This document shows positions 33,288 through 45,689 of a stretch of DNA of 64,000 nucleotides, in pieces. This DNA is from Mixophyes australis (lineage: Eukaryota > Chordata > Amphibia > Anura > Limnodynastidae). Location of the stretch: the NCBI GenBank assembly GCA_036250195.1, contig JAVHZZ010000011.1, positions 65,647,730-65,711,729 of the forward strand, given 5' to 3'. Numbering within the stretch: position 1 is the stretch's first letter; every line of letters starts with the position of its first letter. A program made the position numbers and the translations under genes. The notes beneath the pieces were generated by a model. That model did no database searches. It worked only from the letters and a program-made list of their open reading frames with translations, and was not told where the DNA came from.

Positions 33288-33598
33288 GGGTCTGATTCAT
33301 TAAGAAAAGTAAATAAAAAAATACAAGCACCTTGGCAAAACCATGTTGCATTGGAGGAAGATGTACATTTAAAATGTGATGGCAGATTTATAACTGGGAT
33401 AGGGCATGTCCTAGATCAACTTTAAATTTCACTGTAGTAATAAGCTATCAAGTACTTGTGTGCTACATGAAAAAACAGCCAGTATTTTCTTATGTGCAAA
33501 ATAATAAACTAATCTGCACCCCTTGCATTGCAAAATGGTCTTGCCCAGGAGGAAACATACTAATTTGTTTGCCTTCCTTCCCTTAAAGAATTAGGCCC
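33288..33598. mobile_element. 311-bp palindromic MITE, GGGCCTGATTCATTAAG family
   Basis: The ends are GGGTCTGATTCATTAAG and (reverse) GGGCCTAATTCTTTAAGGG. It is the same element as 36229-36539 in the opposite orientation, of the same length. Confidence 0.8.
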
Positions 33599-33628
33599 AG
33601 AATGTCCACCTGCATATATTTGTCCACA

Positions 33629-33630
<2 letters not shown>

Positions 33631-33671
<41 letters not shown>
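33631..33671. repeat. (AT)n microsatellite
   Basis: About 20 AT units. Confidence 0.95.
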
Positions 33672-33676
<5 letters not shown>

Positions 33677-33954
33677 TTATTTTCAATTTCCTTATGTATG
33701 CAGTATGCACAATGAGCATCCTATATACGTAAATCCATATTAATATAGCAGACTTATTATGTATGGAACAAAAACTAATATCTTTTCGCCACTGCCCAGA
33801 GCCAGGCACTAGCACTGTATCTGTAATCACCAACTAACAGGCACTGGTGCTCCGCCTGTAGTTATAAACTGCCCAGACCCAGGAAACAGCACACTGTACC
33901 TGTATCAACTAACTACCTGGAGCCAATAATTAACATGTTGGCTACAATATTGAT

Positions 33955-34735
33955 TCCTGATACTTTGCGCATCAAGAGTTTGCCCACTTCTTAAATTGTA
34001 AGTTGTTTGGGCAGGATCATTTAACCTTTGGTTTCATGTAACTGGAAGTTGTTTGTTTGTATTAAAAACCCCTCAATATTTAGCACTACGTACTGTGTTT
34101 TGGCGCTTTATAAATAACAGATAAATAAATAAATCAATAATAACAACAATGAGTAAGGAAAGTATCATTTGCCTAAATACAATGCTATTTATTTCAAACG
34201 TGAAATGATTTAGATTTATAACAGAGAGCAGTTCTGTAATTTGCAGTCCTTGAAAAATGTAAATATAAATCGGACCTGAATCACAGGTTTATACGAAATT
34301 TCATGTCATTGAAGGATTAGTTTAACAGAATGTCACTAGTATAAAACAGAATGCCACTAGTATAAAAGGTAGTAAGTCTTTACACAACTACAGGTCTGAT
34401 CTATTAAAGTTGAAAAGCCCTATTGTTGGCGAATACTTGTGTCGATAATACGGCTGCAATACCTCTTCTGTTATCACAGATAAAACTCATCAAAAGACTT
34501 TTAAATATTTTTTATATTTTTTTATACATATATTTATGTATTCTGTTATTAGCCAACTAACTCATGCACATATAAAGAGAGTGGCCCAGTGAAATGGTAA
34601 TGGGGCAGCTGAATATCACTCAATAAGCTGCCATTAAAAATCATCCTTTTCTCCAGAGAAAACAGACTCTAAATGAAAAACAATTGTGGTCTATATTTAT
34701 TACTAAAAATACATTGTCTTACCATGTTTTTTGCT
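33955..34735 (+). repeat. Dispersed repeat copy 1 (empty-site copy)
   Basis: This segment matches 54785-55684 along its length (shared words include TAAATCGGACCTGAATCACAG and CTATTGTTGG) with scattered substitutions and small indels. It has no MITE at 34572, where copy 2 carries one. It encodes nothing recognisable, so the family is unnamed. Confidence 0.8.
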
Positions 34736-34740
34736 TTTGT

Positions 34741-35927
34741 ATTATATCTACTCCCTTTGTTATTTTGGTGAGTCTATGTTTGTAACCAACAGATTTTTTA
34801 TTGTTCCAGAATATTTTTATTCTGTTACTCTCCAAAGACAGTAACATACCAGTCAGATTACCACTTTTACCGTTACTATGGTAATAGTTGTGCATTATTA
34901 CTGCTACTATGGTAATTTCAACGCTGATTTTTATACCGCCTCTGAACCCCACTGATTCCAATAACAATATTGATAGCAGTATTGGGCATTATTTAAAGTT
35001 GGGGTCATGTCAATTTTTGTGGTGTGAATATACGCATCTGTGTACTTCACATGTGCACCCTTATGCGTCCGTATGTAGATTTGAGTGTATCTTATACTTG
35101 CAGCCCCTTACATCTGGAGAGGAGGAAAGAGCACGGGTAGACGTTAGTTTATAGTAAGTGCGCACATACGTACATTTAGCACACACCCTGGAGATGTGAT
35201 CTAATTAGACTTGGACACATCTCCAGATATGCTCCTTAGGTGATGATGATGTCCATCAGTAACACTTGCTTCTTCTGATTGGCTGCTTGCATATTGACCA
35301 CTCCTTCAGGTAAGTCCTTTATTCATTAATGTCGTAGCTATATCAAGTCGTGGCTGTCTATTCACATTACTTATTTAGAGTTTCCATTTAAACTATTGCA
35401 GGAAAGAAGGCTCACATTTAATTTTTAAAGCGATAAACAATGGGTGCGGGAGTCTTTGTATTTCATTACATTTTATTTATGGAAAATGCAACTTGTGCAT
35501 TTAATAGTAACACTGTCAAGCAGCATCCTTACACTATCGATAGGTGTGTGTGTACATATTTTGTATTCCTGACATGCACCTGATGCAGAAAACTGCAGTT
35601 TTGAGTTGAGAGAGTCAAGAGATATGGTTATAACTCTCCTTTCAGTATTACACCAACATAACAGTATGATAGTAGTAATAATGATAATAACAACATATAT
35701 TTAATGCATATCTAAAAAGCAGGAATCAGAAATCGCATCATTTGAGTGTTAATAATACATGCCCAGAAACATTAAAGCTACATAATACACCCAGGTATGA
35801 ACCAAACCATTCTACCATCTGATATGGCTCCCTTTTCATCTCTTACACATATTAATAAATGTTGTATTAGATTGCAATTTTCTCTCTAAGGTGTGCAAGA
35901 AGAAAATAGTATAGTTAACAACTGTAT
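34741..35927. other. Unannotated DNA
   Basis: No supported gene or repeat. Short frames only. Confidence 0.5.
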
Positions 35928-36142
35928 GGGGCATATTCAATTAGCTTTCGGATTCGCGGTAACGCGCGTTACCGCAAAAAGTGCGCGCTCTTGCGGGTAT
36001 TACGGTACCGCATTAACGCAGATTTTCGTTCGCAACCCTATGGGCTGCGAACGAAAATCCACGTTATTGCGGTACCGTGTATTACGTTTCGCGGCTGTTC
36101 CGGCGCTTTACCGCGAATCCAAAAGCTAATTGAATATGCCCC
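35928..36142. mobile_element. 215-bp palindromic MITE (GGGGCATATTCAATTAG family)
   Basis: The ends GGGGCATATTCAATTAGCTT and their reverse complement are nearly perfect; the flanks are TAT (35925-35927 and 36143-36145). The arms are CpG-rich (GGTAACGCGCGTTACCGC), unlike the AT-rich surroundings. It is related to 19186-19400. Confidence 0.85.
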
Positions 36143-36228
36143 TATATGTTAGGAAGATGCTGCACAAAGGATTCATTTACTCTGTCAATTAAACTTGTTT
36201 GTGCAGTTCACACAACATTATACTCTAA

Positions 36229-36539
36229 GGGCCTGAGTCATTAAGGCAAGCAAAGGAGTAAATGTTCTCTGGGACAAACCATGTTACAATGTAAGGGGTG
36301 CAAATCAGTTTATTATTTTGTACATAAGTTAAATACTGGCTGTTTTTTCATCTAGCACACAAATACTTGCTAGCTTTATTATTACATTGAAATATAAAGT
36401 TGATCTAGGACATGCCCTACCCAAACTATAGATCTGCCTCACATTTTAAATTTACCTCCCCCTCCAATACAACATGGTTTTGCCCAGGTGCACATGTTAC
36501 TCCTTTTTTATGCTTTACTCTCCTTAATGACTCAGGCCC
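36229..36539. mobile_element. 311-bp palindromic MITE, GGGCCTGATTCATTAAG family, with TAA duplication
   Basis: GGGCCTGAGTCATTAAGG at the left and its reverse complement at the right. The 3-bp flank TAA is present on both sides (TAA/GGGCC...GGCCC/TAA), the TWA duplication typical of PIF/Harbinger elements. It is the reverse orientation of 33288-33598. Confidence 0.82.
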
Positions 36540-36699
36540 TAAAATCTTAATGCTGCTTATATTTTACAATGCAGCATTTTCTATTTTGCACTAAAAAGTG
36601 TTATTTATTGGCTGGATTGTATGGGAAACGCATGGAAAAAGCATCACATTTTATTGAGATAATAAACAAGATAAAACGATGAAGGGTTTAACTTAGCAC

Positions 36700-36920
36700 A
36701 CACTCTCCTGGAATGTCTGGGAGTCTCACCAATTTTGCGGACTCCTCCTGAACTCCCAGGACAGAAGGCCACACTCCTGCATCCATGGAGCTGCAAATAT
36801 TGTCACTATGCCCCTAGCCCCACTGCACGATGATGCAAAATCAGTTATTTACGCAGCATGCGGCAGGACTATGATGACACAATTCAAGTTGTCATGCCCG
36901 GGACCTCCGGAAGGGCAGTT
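36700..36920. mobile_element. Fragment of the CATACTTGCC MITE family
   Basis: Has the inner CTCTCCTGGAATGTCTGGGAG and TGATGCAAAATCA / CCGGGACCTCCGG parts seen in the family, without the terminal CATACTTGCC. Confidence 0.5.
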
Positions 36921-38291
36921 AAAAAAAAATTGGTATTACATGAAATTACATGCAGCTTTCAATAACGTACGTAGAATATGCTTATGTGTAAACATAGCCT
37001 TCTAATTCTCACATAACTAGTCTCATTTCCAGATCACATGACTTAGAGATAAAAGTGTTAGTTTGGTATAGAGTGGTACACACAATAAAAGACAATTTAA
37101 ATCTCCCTCTAGTGATAGTCCAGTCCTTCAGACTATGGCAGCAAGAACATATACATTATATGCATTTCCAAGCATTTTCAGTCCCAGAATTCCAGTTGCC
37201 TTAGACATCGGTCTCATTTATATTTAACCCATGAATACACCATGTCAAAGCACCAACATTATTTTTCAATTATAAACTCTCTTTAAAAGCTGACAAGTTC
37301 TTGTGCTGTAAATTTCTGTATATAGCCCATTATTATTGTTATTCTAACAAGAGTCTAAAGGTCAGGGAATTGCATTCCTCTTACCCAGATTAATGATATG
37401 TTATCTTTACAGACATCTTCCCATCCTCTCCTAATTATCTTACCACAACCCACTGTTCATTAAAGTAGTGTCATGCCCTTACTTCTTCTGTTTCTTACAG
37501 TGGGCTTGTTCCTGAGACAATCCATTTCTTTAAAGCTACAAGTCTGACATATATACCAATATAAAAATGCTGTAGGTTAATATAAATAGATTTAACCTAA
37601 ACAATATCGTTAGCTTCTCTCCTTTGTTGTATTTGTTTAGATACTCAGAGATATCCTGCTGGATCTGGCAGGACTTATTCTCTGTGACCTCTGACTTTTC
37701 GGCTTGGTTTCTCTGTAAAGGCCACAGGATCTGATTGCTATTGATGACAGAAAGGTGTAAACTTACAAGAGGGGAGGTGTAAAAGACATTCAGCAATAAT
37801 CTGTACTTCAGGGTATGTCCGGAATGTTATCCATAACAACCTGTTATTTTCATTTGTCCTAAGAGCCATAAGCCTTTCAGTAATTCCGTTTAATTGGGAA
37901 TAATTGAAGTATATCCTATTGTTTGAAGTGTTCAAACAGAAAAATCAAGAATGGAGCAGGGGAGAATAAAGGAAAGTTGTTCCATGTTATCTTCTTCAAC
38001 TGGAAAAATATAATTACTTGTTTCTTTCTGCAGGTCAGGGAGATTTGTAGACTATTCCAGAGCAGAACATGTGTATTATTTACTGAATATACCATTTATA
38101 GCGTACCTAGATACATAGACTAAAAAACTTAGACTGGTAGTCTAATTTAATACCTTGACATCATCACATTTATATCTGCTCACTTATATACAGTAAATGC
38201 ACATGCAAAATAATAATAACTATTTCTACAAGTGATATATGCAGTTAAGAGTTATATATAGTGCTCCAATAATTTTATCTTACATTAAATG
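36921..38291. other. Unannotated DNA
   Basis: No supported feature. Confidence 0.5.
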
Positions 38292-38565
38292 CATACTTGC
38301 CTACCCTCCTGGAATTTCCGTGAGGCTCCCGCATTTTGGGGAGTCCGCATCCTTCCGGACATGATGAAGGCACGGCTTAATGACGCGATTTTGCGTCATT
38401 AAGCCCTGCCCCCTGCTATGAAAAGCCATGAATTTTTGACATTTCCTAGCAGGGGACAGGGCTATGGTGATGCTATAGCATCACCATGCTCCCTACCTAC
38501 CCCCTGTCACATGATCTCTCATCCAGAATCTCCCGGAGGAGAGTTATGAAAAGTCGGCAAGTATG
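38292..38565. mobile_element. hAT-like MITE, CATACTTGCC family, 274 bp
   Basis: The ends are CATACTTGCCTACCCTCCTGG and, in reverse, CATACTTGCCGACTTTTC. It has an internal hairpin TTAATGACGCGA...TGCGTCATTAA and a second, GGTGATGCTATAGCATCACC. The flanks ATTAAATG and ATTAAGGG share 6 of 8 bases, a possible aged 8-bp duplication. Confidence 0.7.
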
Positions 38566-39327
38566 ATTAAGGGTCATTTACAAAAATAAAAAAATGTGTC
38601 AGTGAAGCATTATTACTAGTATTACTATTATTATTTTATATGGACTTCAGCAATAAAATGCACCCACACTGTGAAAAGGATGCCAATTGAAAGTAGTGGG
38701 TGTGTAATGATTATGTTATAAAGCACTGTTCACTGTAGCCTCATTTATGTCTTAAATACATTTACATTGTACATTTTAATGTTTGAATCATGTATGTATG
38801 ATTAGAAATCTGCTTTCCCATATAAAGTGAGGTAAGTAGAATATCATTCTTACTGTTCCTACTTCCTGACCATCATTGTGAAGTTTATGTGGATTTTGGC
38901 TCAAGACCCAAACATGATGATTCTGGAAAAAAATGAAGGGGGTTTAGGTAGTACACCCAAATAATGATTTAAAGTTTTCTATGATTTTCAGCTGTACAAA
39001 TAATTACATTTTGTAGAGCAAGTCTACTCTATCTGATTCAAAGAAAACCTGTGTAACATTCCGTTTTTTTCATCCAAACCTATGACCGGGCCTATTACAT
39101 ATGGCTTAGATCCAAACTACTCTAGATGAATAATACTGGCAGTTAATATTACTATGCAACTGGACAGCATGCTAAATACAATTTAAACCTCACATCAGCA
39201 AATTGCTACCATTTTAAGATGTATCTGTCTAGGATCTGACCCCCTTATTGCATTTAATCTTTAAATCTTACTCGTCTGTGTGTACCCTGTTTATTAGTGT
39301 GTTGGCTTTTGGGAATTTATTAGAAAA
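38566..39327. other. Unannotated DNA
   Basis: No supported feature. Confidence 0.5.
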
Positions 39328-39335
39328 TTCACAGC

Positions 39336-40020
39336 CAGGGCCGCCATCAGGGGGGTATGGCCAGTACTACTGTAAGGGACCCGGACAGACTAGGGAGCTT
39401 GACAGACCTCTCTGTCTGGGTCCCTCAGTCTGACTGACTGTGCTGCCCCTTCTTCTCCGCAATGCTGCAGCTCTGCCTCCCAGACTCTGATAGGCTGGGA
39501 GCGTGGCGTGGTGACATCATCACAGCGCTCCGCGATCCCAGTGTATCAGTGACCGTGAGCTGCAGCATCGCGTAGGAGAAGGTAAGTTAATTAGGTATTC
39601 ATTTTATAGAAGAGGGGCAGATAGAAGAGGGGACATTAAGTGTGCCTGGGGGGGTGAGGAGGACATTAACCACGGGGGTGGGGGAGAAGGGGACTGTGGG
39701 GGGGGGCACTAACTGTGATTGGGGGGAAAAGGGGGACCTTAAATGTGGAGGGGGGAAGGGGGGGACATTAACTGTGATTGTAGGGGAGAGGGGGACATTT
39801 TCTGTGATTGCGGGGAGAGGAGAGGGGAACATTTACTGAGATTGTTATTTACTTTGGGGGGAAGGGAACATTTACTGTGATGAGGGAGTGGGGGGAATGT
39901 ACTGTGATGAGGGATAGGGGGCGTATGTATGACAAAGGGGGAGGGGGGCACATGTATGGGGAGTGGGTGCCCTGCCAGATTAATTAGTACTGGACCCCAC
40001 AGTTTCTGATGGCAGCCCTG
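39336..40020. mobile_element. Non-autonomous hAT element, 685 bp
   Basis: The ends are CAGGGCCGCCATCAG and CTGATGGCAGCCCTG, nearly perfect inverted repeats. They are flanked by the exact 8-bp duplication TTCACAGC (39328-39335 and 40021-40028). The interior has no transposase and about 300 bases of G-rich tandem repeats (39640-39960; unit like GGGGACATTAACTGTGATTG). Confidence 0.88.
39640..39960. repeat. G-rich minisatellite inside the hAT element
   Basis: Degenerate units of about 25-35 bases: G runs followed by ACATTAACTGTGATTG. On this strand there are many G runs of four or more, so quadruplex formation is possible. Confidence 0.8.
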
Positions 40021-40754
40021 TTCACAGCATAGCAAATCAGCTTATCAAAATGTTCATGACATCAGGAGATGAGTGTGTAGATCTTTTTGGAGGCAAGTGT
40101 CCAATTGTGTGATTATGTTACAGAGAGCTGCAAGTGACAGGGCCTGTGCCATGATATAAGAATGGGAACAGAGACAAACAAGAAGTCACAGAGAGGTAGA
40201 TGGTGGAAAGAATGGGTGCAGGTCCAAATTATAAATATGGGAGGAGCAACATGACAGTGGAATCCATTGGTATGTTTTACAGTTCACTTTGTGTATTACA
40301 ACATTGTTTCCTGGTAATGTTGGGGCAATGTGAAGGTGATTTTGTCTTAATCTGCAATCAGACAGCTTGCTACTAATTTGACAAGCAAATTAACGTGCAT
40401 GTGCCAAAGACTGTGATAAACTACATATCTCAGCAAGCACTGCTGCTGGTCCAGAGAGGAGAAGGGAGGAGTTGTGTGCTTCACAGAGACCTTCCAGGTG
40501 GAAGGAGAAATAAATATTGAAGGAGTAAGGGATTGAATGGAACTGAGAGGAAAAGAAGCTGCAGTGACAGAAATAGGGAGAGAGGAGAAAAGGCGAGTGT
40601 ACTGGATCCAGGAGTAGGCATTCCACTTCAGCAGGTTCAGGAGAAGGAGCCCAGCAGAAGAAAGGGTGGAGAAACATTACATGACTATCACTGGTTATTT
40701 CACTACTTTCATGAGTTTTGACTGATGTATTGCCAGCCTCATTGACAGCTAATA

Positions 40755-41125
40755 TTATTTATTATTCATTTTTATTTATAGGGTGCAATAAAATGTTTGC
40801 AGCGCCATACAGGTACAAACAATAGTACAGTACAAGGTAGAACAATACAATAAACAAGTAGCACTATAACTCAGGTAGCTGAAAGCACAGCTAATAAGGA
40901 TGACTGAAAGGGTGAGGGTGAGGAATATTTAGCACAAGCTGGAAACCTGTGCCCAAGAGCTAACAGGTTAAGAGCCACTGAAAATGTGCAGAGAAAAGCA
41001 AGAGTGGAGTCAGTGGGCAGAAGGCCCAAGAAGAAGGTGGGCAGAGTAACTGGAGAGCAAATTTAAAAGTGGTGGAAACAGGAGGAGAGAGGGTCCTGCT
41101 CAAAGGAGCTTACAAGCTAAATGTA
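40755..41125 (-). repeat. L2-like LINE tail, reverse
   Basis: TTTTTATTTATAGGGTGC, GCAGCGCCATACAGG and GCTCAAAGGAGCTTACAAGC are the reverse of the recurring LINE-L2-type 3' region. No coding part remains. Confidence 0.5.
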
Positions 41126-42102
41126 AGGGATATGTGACACATTATAACCTGTCACAAGATGGTGTATATTTGGTAGCAAAATAAATTCATTTGTAAGGTG
41201 GGAGGAATAAATGGAATAGAAAAAATAATTGGAGAACCCCTTTGTGTTTAAGAACTGCCAGTATATGGGAAAACCAGGTCTTCTATTTTTTTTGTAACAA
41301 GTCCAGAGAAGATATGAGTAAGATGTTTTTCTCCACAGTAAGGCATATATTTGGAGATCACAAGATTAAAAAGCCCATTGAGCAGCAACACAAAAAGCTA
41401 GGAAGATTAGGGACCTCAGAAGCTGTAATGCGTGCCATAGGTGAAAGATGCTCAGGGATGTCTAATGAGGGGAAGGTGACTCAAAGAGGGGGGGGGGGGT
41501 AATGGGGTACCCTACAGATACAGCCATGGGGCCCACAATTGGGGAAATTTGTGTTCTTTATCTCTGAGGCGTGAGGTTATTTTCTCCATTTTAGCAATAA
41601 ACCACATTTAAGACTTTGGATAAGAGAAACGGAGGTGTTTCCACAGTTTGACAATCAGGCACCTAGCAACTGCCAAGACATGGGAAGCCAATTTTGCTGA
41701 TTGGATATCGGTGTCTTGCAGATGGTAGGACAGTATAACTATATATCTTGTGAAAAAGAATGCCAAACAAACGATGCTGACACAAATATGCTGAACCACT
41801 TTGCTGTAATTTATTCAGGAATGTCAGGATTGTAAAAACAGCAACTTGTGTAGTTTCAGCAATTCACAAAAACAGTTGCTAGTATTTACAGTTCAATGGA
41901 ACCCTGCTGCTAGCTAGACACACAGTTCCCTCAATAGCCACTAGCTGGTGTCGGTCACCCCACCCACAAGACAAGTTCCTCTATTTAAGCTTCCTTCCCA
42001 GTACTAACTAGCTAAATCAAACCCAGGTGCTTCACCTGTGATTCTGTGATCTGTGTGTAGTGAAGTATTGAGAGTTAACTCTAACTGCAGACTCCCAGAA
42101 GA

Positions 42103-42175
<73 letters not shown>

Positions 42176-43082
42176 TTCAAAATACAAAACAAGGTAATAG
42201 CTACTTCATTTTGCTATGCTCAATTAATGTGTTGGGTAGCTTTTACACCATTTTGTGACCTGCTGTTTCTGCACCCGGACATCTCCTAATAACCCACGGG
42301 TCAAGGGGGAGGCGCTGTCAGCTAAAGAAAAAGTAAGAAGAGTCTGTTATAGATTTACATACACACCATTCCCAGGGTGTTGGAGTAGGGATGTTACACA
42401 CATTTTATGATTAAGTTGTATCTGCTCATTTTTTGTTAAACTTTTGTATTGTCAACGTTTTACAGGGAAAGGCTTTGGTCCTTGCTAGCTGGTTTGATTG
42501 CTGGAATTGATGACTTTTCCCCTATAAAGGTAGGGAATATGATTATATTAGCTTCTGGGTCTAAGAATAGCAGTCTTTGACTGTCAACTTTTTGACATTG
42601 ATTGATGAACAAGCAAATGGGCTGTGGTGGTGTCTTTTTGTTTGGTCCAAAAATAATGGGTCTAGTAAGTTGTGCTCCAGGTTCAAGGGCCCCCAAAACC
42701 ATATGACAGTAATGTGATTCTACTGTTACACTGATACAGGAAGATTGTGGTGTCAAACATATCTCTGTTTGACTTGAAGTTCATATATCCAACTTGTTAA
42801 TATGTAGAAATTGTAGTATTAACCCTGCAAAAGGGGCGAAAGAGTACCTGTGGTACCCTCTAATAGAAGTTACATTTCCCTTCATGTTACTCTGCTTCAC
42901 TCTTTCTCAAGGCACTGGACTTACAAAAAAGGACAGGTCCCACAGGACAAGTTAGTAAGAATTACTTGAACTACATACAACATGCAGAACAGATGCTAAC
43001 TCAGAACTGAGTGGAAATCTGGGAAGCAGAATCTAAGCAAGGCAGAGATCACTCCCCTCCCAAGTCTATAAACGCTCCTGTA
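41126..43082. other. Unannotated DNA with an (AT)n tract
   Basis: No supported gene. A (AT)n tract lies at 42105-42171. The neighbourhood 41900-42390 looks repeat-derived (CTATTTAAGC TATA-like box, CA-rich 5' part), possibly an LTR, but ends could not be found. Confidence 0.4.
42105..42171. repeat. (AT)n microsatellite
   Basis: About 33 AT units with one GT interruption. Confidence 0.95.
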
Positions 43083-43209
43083 CACCTATCAGCCTCAACA
43101 TTAAAACCACTGACAAGTGAATTGAATAACATTCATTATCTTGTTACAATTTATTAGGCAGCAAATGAACAGTGTTTTCTTGAAGATTATGTATTGGAAG
43201 CAGGAAAAA

Positions 43210-43465
43210 AATGGACAATCGCATTGATCTGGGCGTCTTTGACAAGGGCCAAATTGTGATGACAAGGCGATTGGGTCAGAGCACCTCCAAAACAGCAAGT
43301 CTTGTGCGGTGTTCAAGATATGCAGTGGTTAGCACCTATCAAACTGTGTTTTAAGGAAGGACAACCGGTGAGCCAGCGATAGGGTCATTAGAGCCCAAGG
43401 CTCATTGTTGCCCGTGGTGAGCAAAAGCTAGCCCATCTGGTCCTATCCCATAGAAGAGCTACTGT
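43210..43465 (+). pseudogene. Tc1-like transposase, N-terminal part
   Basis: [20 protein letters not shown] and [20 protein letters not shown] form the first helix-turn-helix of a Tc1/mariner transposase. A stop follows after STYQTVF, and frame changes after that. The second HTH/GRPR region is visible in degraded form. The gene resumes at 47436. Confidence 0.8.
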
Positions 43466-43679
43466 AGATGTAAGCTATGTGTGGTTGGCAGAAGTGACAT
43501 CACTGCCATCCACTTGCTTGACAGGAAGTGCTGGCTGACAGGAAATACCTGGCAGCCATCCTCATTTCTCAGTATATACCACACAGCAAAGACAGTTCTC
43601 CAGTCTCTTCTTGATTAACTCAGACAATTCTGTATGGTGTCAGAAGGCTGGCTGTGATGACACAAGGTCTCCAACACAT

Positions 43680-44155
43680 AGATACACTTGTTTTTGGTGA
43701 CGCCATCGTGGATGCATGGCTAAAATTCAAGAAGGAATGTCGTGTATACTGCTGTGCTAAACTCTCAGAATAAATAAAAAAAAGGTACAGGCATACACCC
43801 TGCTCAATTTAGCTGGTGCTGTAGCTGTAGATAAGCTGACACATTTGTTTATTCCGAGGGGGAGGATCCGGATGATCCAGACACACTATTACAATTTTGT
43901 GATGAGATATGCTTACCAGTAAAAAATGTCATAATGGGTAGACATGAATTTAACACTGCTGTGCAGAGCCCCTCTGAAAGCATTCAGTTAGCTGCTTCCA
44001 GATTGAAACTATTAGCCAAGAATTGTGGATATGGTGATTTATCAAGTGAGCTTATCAGGGACAGAATTGTGTGTATGATTTATCATGATGTCACTTGTAT
44101 GCATCTCCTGTGGGAGAAGACACTGACACTCAATCGATTTGAAAAAAGAGTCTGA
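43680..44155 (+). pseudogene. Gag remnant of the nested Gypsy element
   Basis: The clearest piece is 43934-44155 (ESIQLAASRLKLLAKNCGYG, ELIRDRIVCMI), the conserved end of a gag capsid of the Mag/Gypsy type. Upstream degraded frames carry AWLKFKKECRVY, the usual start of that domain. No zinc knuckle is clearly left. Confidence 0.65.
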
Positions 44156-44469
44156 TATATGTGACCTCCAGTAACAAATATTCTGTGTGAATTGCAGCAT
44201 TCACCATTCCTGATAACATTATAAATGTCCCACTTTCAATCAACGCTGCAATGCCTGTGTTAGACAAAACCACTTTGCTTACTGGTGCAGGTCTAAGACC
44301 CAAGCTGATAACAGACAACACTACGGTGCACGTTCCAGCAGCCTGCCACACTGAGTTCATATGGTAGATACACTGCCAGAAAACGATCCTGACAACGATC
44401 TTTACTGTGAGAGTGTTGACCTCAGGGCTGAAATTGATTAAATATTTACTACCATAGTTGATAAGGAGA

Positions 44470-45190
44470 CAAATAACACCATCAAAATTAAAATTGACAC
44501 TGTCGCCAAATGCAATGTGATGTCCCGTGAACTCCTCAGAGTACAAACCCCAAGATACCTATTGACAGTTCTCACACAGTGAATCTAATTACTTATGGTG
44601 GCCAGATAATCAAGACTGTGGGTATGGTCACGTTTTACTCCACAGGTGTCTCGCTGCTGTTTCATATTGTGGATAGTAATGTCAAACCTTTGCTAGGTCT
44701 GCTGGACAGTATAAAACTGGGATTAATAATGGTAAGTCCTGATGTGCACGTGCTCCAACAGGATATTGCAGATTTAAGAGACTTTGCTGATTTGTTCAAT
44801 TGCGAGACCATTGGAAAACTCTCTGTCACATATCACATGCATCTTGATGAGACTGTTCCTCCTACAGTGTGTGCTCTCAGGCCAAAGATAAGGTGATAGC
44901 GGAAATAGTTCGTATGATGGCGTAAGGTGTCATTGCTCCAGTGGTAGTTGCCACCCCATGGATGTCGGCCATGGTTGTTGCAGTTAGAAAGAATGGTTCC
45001 GCATTGACCCTGTGCATCTGAATAAAGCTCTGATGAGACTGCATCACCCCCTTAGGACCATTGAGCAAGTCAAAGCCAACATGCCAAAAGCAAAGATATT
45101 CACCACTCTGGATGTCAAGTGTGGATTTTGGCAGATTTCATTTGACAAGGAGTCAATATCACTATATTTATGACACCTCTGGGCAGGTAT
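44470..45190 (+). pseudogene. Protease and reverse transcriptase remnants
   Basis: The protease is marked by KIDTVAKCNVMS (active-site triad degraded to DTV) and KPLLGLLDSIKLG. The RT is marked by PVVVATPWMSAMVVAVRKNG, TIEQVKANMPKAKIFTTLDV and KCGFWQISFD. The catalytic D of LDV is present, but the YADD region is not found: the sequence jumps from the FEGYRNM area to RNase H. Several stops interrupt it. Confidence 0.7.
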
Positions 45191-45317
45191 GCCTTATCTC
45201 TGAATGCACTATGGCATCTGTGAAGTGAAGTGTTCCAGCACAGCATGAAGCACCTCTTTGAGGGATACAGGAACATGACATGTTCCTCCACAAAGTCCTG
45301 ACGTTGAATGGTGTTGG

Positions 45318-45662
45318 TTGGGCTGTCATGCTGATGCTACTGCTTATCTCAAGGGTATGATCATTTCTAGTCCAGTGCTCCAGATCTTTGATGTACATGT
45401 TCCTGTGGTTATCTCTGCTGTTGCTTTCCCGCATGGTCTTGTTGCTGTCTGTTTCCAGCACAACAAACCGATCAATTATGCGTCCAGAGCCATTACAGAC
45501 ATAAAGTCACGGTACGCCCAGATTGAGAAGAAACTGGTTGCCCATGTGTTTGCGTGTGAAAAGTTCCTCGAGTTCATTTATAGACATCCAGTGGTGGTAG
45601 AAACAGATCACCAACCACTGAACACTGTTTGCCAAAAACCTAAGTACACTGCTTCGGTATGA
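45318..45662 (+). pseudogene. RNase H remnant of the nested Gypsy element
   Basis: A 114-residue frame with VLQIFDVHVPVVISAVAFPH, KPINYASRAITDIKSRYAQI and EKKLVAHVFACEKFLEFIYR, then VVVETDHQPL. This is the standard Gypsy RNase H order, including the catalytic D of ETDH. Confidence 0.8.
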
Positions 45663-45689
45663 ATCAAACAGTTCATGCTCAAGCTCCAA

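Noticed and set aside
42940..43080. Possible LTR just left of the Tc1-like element
   Set aside because: No TG...CA ends, duplication or second copy could be identified.
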